NCBI RefSeq assembly: GCF_051020955.1 | Contig: NC_135026.1 | Coordinates: forward strand, 8,098,501-8,162,500 | Source of the DNA: Megalopta genalis | Taxonomy: Eukaryota; Arthropoda; Insecta; Hymenoptera; Halictidae | Length of the DNA stretch: 64,000 bases | Direction of reading: 5' to 3' | Shown here: piece after piece, positions 61,021 through 64,000 of the stretch | How positions within the stretch are numbered: the first letter of the stretch is position 1 | Layout: each line of letters starts with the position of its first letter | Made by a program: the position numbers and the translations under genes | The notes under the pieces: generated by a model | The model's input: the letters and a program-made list of their open reading frames with translations, nothing else | Databases searched by the model: none | What the model was told of the DNA's origin: nothing

Positions 61021-61370
61021 CTATAATAGTTGCATTAACAACATTCTCCTTGCAGAAAAATTGAATTTTGTCCAGAAAAAATTGCTGTCCAGACCACTCG
61101 GCACAGTTACGCAAACTTCCAGAAAACTTTCAATTAGAAAGTTTTACAGACTTCCAAAAAAGGTTTCGATTCATAAACTATGGAATTCACTTTGCCTTCT
61201 ATAATTCTCAATAGATATTATATAATAGTTGCAACAACAACATTCTCATTGCAGAAAAATTGGATTTTGTCCAGAAAAAGTCGCTATCCAGACCACTCAC
61301 AAAAAAAGGTTCTAATTTATAAAAAGTATGGAAATTATTTTGCCTTTTATAATTGTCAATAGATATTTTT
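61020..61370 (+). repeat. About 180-bp imperfect tandem duplication
   Basis: Two copies carry TTGCAGAAAAATTGRATTTT, TCCAGACCACTC and TATAATTSTCAATAGATATT in the same order (about 61020-61205 and 61206-61370). The second copy lacks a stretch around CACAGTTACGC. Confidence 0.82.
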
Positions 61371-62320
61371 GACATCAGAATAGTCCAGCTGCTGTCAAGA
61401 CCTCAGTTCAACGACCTCTTGTAACACGATCTTGACCGTCGAGACAAGCAGCTAAGATAATTTTGGCCAGCGAGATCGGATTCCAGACCAGTCCGTAGGG
61501 CGGCCGATTCTTTGTCCACTCCGCGATTATGTTTCGCGCTCGACGAAATTTCATGTCTTCGCCGAGCTGCGCAACGGAAATTTCACTTGGCTAGATCGAT
61601 CTGTGGAGATAGCGTTGCCTCAGAAACCAGCCGACCGGGCTATGCAAAGCGATCCCGATGATCCTTGCGTCATTGCCGCGATCGCGTACAATCTGTACTC
61701 CATTAATTCGTCTGTCCCGAGCGCGCGACTCGCAACACCGGTATCCGTGTGCGTATCTTCGTGACACAATTTCGGGTTGCGACACGTTGCACCTCTAATG
61801 CAGCCGGATAGCCACGTGACTGCGCGCAGGCGGTTACCAAACGGTGTTTCATTTAATTACGAGCGAGAGAACAACGCTGTCATTGACTCCGGAGCCCCCC
61901 CCCCCTCCCTCTAACTCTCTCCGTTAGCTGTTCGCGGGGAAAAAGCCGGACGAAATCGTTCTGATCGAATCGCAGCTCGGTTCGGTTGCAGCGGTGCGAC
62001 CATTCGCATAATTACAGTAATTTCATACCAAAGGAAGAAGTATTCTTCTAGGAAGTCAGAATTCATCTAGACTAGGAACTGAAGCTTTGTGGGAATTTTC
62101 TAGTTGATGCATAACTTGTAGGTAGTAGAATGTCGAACTTCAATTTTTTTATTGAACAATGAAGAAAATAAAAGAGTAGCTAAAGGCTCTGGCCAAATAG
62201 GCATGACAAAAGTATCCTTGAGTCAAATTGAACTTCGTACACACCAATCAATAAGTGCTCCGAAGAAAACTTCCTCCCCCAAGTGGCAGTTTTTTACCTC
62301 TACTAATGGGGGGTAGTTGC
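61371..62320. other. Unique sequence
   Basis: It starts with diverged sequence resembling 5.07-5.2 kb (AGCTGCTGTCAAGACC, GATTCCAGACCA). A run of 11 C lies at about 61895. No gene recognised. Confidence 0.5.
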
Positions 62321-62324
62321 AGGG

Positions 62325-62805
62325 TTGATCATGATCTGCGGTTCTAGCTCTATTTCTCCTATCCTATTGAGCAGAAAATTATGAAAAAAATCATGAGGCT
62401 TCTATTCGCTTAGATACATATTTGAGAATTTTTTTCAGATTTCTCGACTGCAAAACCGATTTTCAAAAAATCAGGAAATATTTAAATTGTCGATTTTCTA
62501 TTGACATTGCGAAGTGACAACTCTTATCTTTTCACAGTGTTTACCTTTTGTTATAGTTAGTACCATGTAATTTTGTCAGATTTTTCGAAATGGCAGCACG
62601 TATCTGAAAAAATGGGAAATGATTTTTTTCTACTTTTTATTGCGCAAAAAGATTTTTTAAAAATCGGTTTCGCAATCGAAAAATCTGTGAAAATTCTCAA
62701 ATATGTATCCAAGGGGATGGAAACCTCATGATTTTTTTTATAATTTTCTGTTAAATAGGGTAGGAGAAATAGAGCTGCAACCTTAAATCGCGTTTGATAC
62801 TGTAC
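62325..62805. mobile_element. Foldback element with about 150-bp arms
   Basis: AGCTCTATTTCTCCTATCCT, GAAAATTATGAAAAAAATCA and ATACATATTTGAGAATTTTT at 62345-62440 recur as complements at about 62680-62790. The spacer is AT-rich. The minus-strand frame at 62557-62820 lies within it and has no recognisable domain. Confidence 0.85.
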
Positions 62806-63260
62806 CCACAAATTTACCATATTTATTTCGCTAGACCTTTTTCATATTGTCTCCAATAAATACAAAGTTAATTATGCCCAAAAAAAGACCGAAGGCACAG
62901 CAATTGATCACGCCACAGTAATCGGCTCCATTACCCTACTCCTCTCGTCATAAACGCCTAAAATCCGGCAATCACTAAGACTAGTCTAAAGTACTGAGAA
63001 TTACCGAACGATTACCTCCAAGAATTTGCATCAGAATTTTATAATTTTAAAGCAACGAAGCAAGAGAATGAAGTCATAAAGACGTTCCTACCACACGCAT
63101 ATAACCCGTGTTAGAAGTTCGAATAACCAAGCCAGGTGCATTATTAATTCACCATAAGTTGTCACTTGAGTCACTTTTAGCCACACGCAGTACATCATCC
63201 CTATTACCGGAAAAGTCATTCGAAACACTGCTCGGATGAGATAGCCCTCCGAATTAATCT
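62806..63260. other. Unique sequence
   Basis: No gene or repeat recognised. Confidence 0.5.
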
Positions 63261-63261
63261 A

Positions 63262-63521
63262 GATCAGTACTCGAAATGCTTCGGAACGCAGCATTGGGCT
63301 CCGCCTCCCGATTACTGCCGCAGCGTCTCGCTTTCCGCGTTGCTACCATCGACTAACCGCCGCAGCGCGTGGCCCCCACTCCCGCTGCTTCCATCGACCT
63401 ACCGCCACAGCGCCTCGCTCCCCGCATTGCCACCAACGGCTCATCGCCACAGCGCTCGCAACGCGGTAGTCAGGAGGCGGAGCCCAATGTTGCGTTCCGA
63501 AGCATTCGGAGCACTGATCGC
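63262..63521. mobile_element. GC-rich palindromic element 117 bp upstream of coding exon 4
   Basis: GCTTCGGAACGCAGCATTGG at 63278 pairs with its complement at 63485-63507, and the arms extend outward to GATCAGT at both tips. The interior holds three or four degenerate tandem copies of a unit with CCGCCRCAGCGYCTCGCT. Confidence 0.85.
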
Positions 63522-63638
63522 TGCTCCCAGCGGCAAACTCAGACACGAATTCACGCGGCAAAGAGTGATCAAAGCTGTACAAAACGAAACAGCAATGAAA
63601 AAGGAAGCTAGACTCACTGATCTGATTTCTGTCCGCAG

Positions 63639-63815
63639 GTGCAGTTCTTCCTGGTGTTCGTGCACAGCGCCCAGGCCTTGATCTTCGACTGCGGCTACCC
63701 TAAGCTTGTGGCGACGTTGCTTCTCATCCATTCGACAGTCTTCTTCGCCCTGTTCTCCGACTTCTACCGGCGGGCGTACATGAAGTCCAGAGCGAAGACG
63801 TTGAAGGACGAATAA
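63639..63815 (+). CDS. ELOVL: ELOVL coding exon 4 (residues 243-300): last membrane spans, C-terminus and stop
   Basis: The acceptor TTTCTGTCCGCAG is followed by 58 codons and TAA at 63813-63815. The first residues, VQFF, complete the TxxQxxQ motif (Q244), which strongly supports joining to 48885 across a 14.8-kb intron. The segment HSAQALIFDCGYPK (251-264) matches the family's conserved Q-rich and GYPK region. A hydrophobic span (about 265-283, LVATLLLIHSTVFFALFS) precedes DFYRRAYMKS, and the protein ends in a basic tail, KTLKDE. The tail is lysine/arginine rich as expected for an ER protein, but it does not end in a strict KKxx signal. No poly(A) signal is visible before the window ends, so the 3' UTR continues beyond 64000. 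Confidence 0.95.
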   Translation: MQFFLVFVHSAQALIFDCGYPKLVATLLLIHSTVFFALFSDFYRRAYMKSRAKTLKDE

Positions 63816-64000
63816 GTGAGGAGAGCCTGGCGCGCACCTTCCCGGAAGCTTCTCTCCTCCGCGCGGACCGTCGCGTCGATCACGAGCCAGCCGCCGATAC
63901 GCCACCGAAAGGACCCACTGGGTCCCCCATACGACGTTCTCCCGTAGGACCGCGGCACCAATTCGAACCTCAGCCGATACCCACGCGGCACTAGTCACCG
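63816..64000 (+). other. Start of the ELOVL 3' untranslated region
   Basis: GC-rich sequence follows the stop codon to the window edge. No AATAAA or ATTAAA signal is seen. The open frame on the opposite strand through this stretch and the last exon is a shadow of the GC-rich exon. Confidence 0.7.

Larger units (their letters stand above)
34980..63815 (+). other. ELOVL: Very-long-chain fatty-acid elongase gene (ELOVL/ELO family), spliced extent of the coding part
   Basis: Four coding exons join without frame breaks into a 300-residue protein: 34982-35326 (115 codons), 46169-46306 (46), 48643-48885 (81) and 63639-63815 (58 plus TAA). All introns are phase 0 with GT-AG borders and are about 10.8, 2.3 and 14.8 kb long. 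Family members are 3-ketoacyl-CoA synthases of the ER membrane, usually about 260-320 residues with seven membrane spans. They condense malonyl-CoA with a long-chain acyl-CoA, the first and rate-limiting step of elongation. In insects they supply cuticular hydrocarbon, wax and pheromone precursors and very-long-chain lipids. All four signature motifs are visible (residues 154-161, 172-181, 207-216 and 238-244). The exact paralogue and substrate chain length cannot be read from the sequence. No second gene is evident in the introns. The 3' end lies outside the window. Confidence 0.95.

Noticed and set aside
63441..63998. 185-codon minus-strand frame over the last ELOVL exon
   Set aside because: It is a shadow of the GC-rich coding exon, whose plus-strand frame carries the conserved elongase sequence.

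Overview
The window looks like a piece of an insect nuclear genome, most likely hymenopteran. It is a large AT-rich eukaryotic locus with GC-rich coding islands, very long introns, spliced exons with insect-like splice sites, and many scattered TTAGG/CCTAA-type motifs (TTAGG is the ancestral insect telomere repeat). The species assignment is an inference and is less certain than the gene call.

Only one protein-coding gene can be supported. It is a plus-strand fatty-acid elongase (ELOVL/ELO family). Its 300-residue coding sequence is split over four coding exons: 34982-35326, 46169-46306, 48643-48885 and 63639-63815. All junctions are phase 0. The joined protein carries all four family motifs (KxxExxDT, QxxFLHxYHH, NxxVHxxMYxYY, TxxQxxQ), and the last one is completed only across the exon junction 48885/63639, which confirms the splicing model. 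The first coding exon starts two bases after an acceptor, so at least one 5' untranslated exon lies upstream. The best candidate is a CpG-rich segment ending at a perfect donor at 3008, and a second TATA-containing candidate ends at 21564. Either would make this a gene of about 30-61 kb with only 0.9 kb of coding sequence. The whole window is then intron or upstream sequence of this gene.

The rest is dominated by repeats. Region by region: 1-1.1 kb, a 13-bp minisatellite; 2.2-3.0 kb, a GC island; 3.2-3.9 kb, a TA-flanked MITE filled with an 8-bp repeat; 7.0-9.2 and 12.7-13.4 kb, two arrays of one 40-bp family; 10.7-11.8 kb, an array with a 256-bp higher-order period; 14.4-16.1 kb, an inverted pair of about 60-bp arrays; 16.8-17.8 kb, an approximately 143-bp satellite with a trimeric higher-order period; 18.8-23.3 kb, an approximately 184-bp satellite in three clusters, two of them inverted around a promoter-like spacer; 25.0-28.9 kb, a 1.3-kb-arm inverted repeat, with a third copy at 32.3-33.2 kb; 30-31, 35.4-35.9 and 40-41.3 kb, pyrimidine-strand arrays; 38.7-39.5 kb, a 16-bp array; 45.3-46.1 kb, a palindromic array abutting coding exon 2; 47.1-48.5 kb, an array filling the short intron; 49-49.7 kb, TTAGGTC-rich repeats; 52.7-55.7 kb, two long minisatellites; 56.6-57.0 kb, a palindromic element; 57.2-60.3 kb, a 3.2-kb inverted repeat built from nested MITEs; and smaller palindromes at 62.3-62.8 and 63.26-63.52 kb.

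The most unusual property is architectural. Four times in 64 kb, a repeat block is followed 0.6-1.1 kb later by its own reverse complement, with a unique and usually GC-richer spacer between. If transcribed as intron, these would give very large RNA hairpins. No bacterial-type operons, CRISPR arrays, tRNA or rRNA genes, or intact transposase or reverse transcriptase genes were seen.
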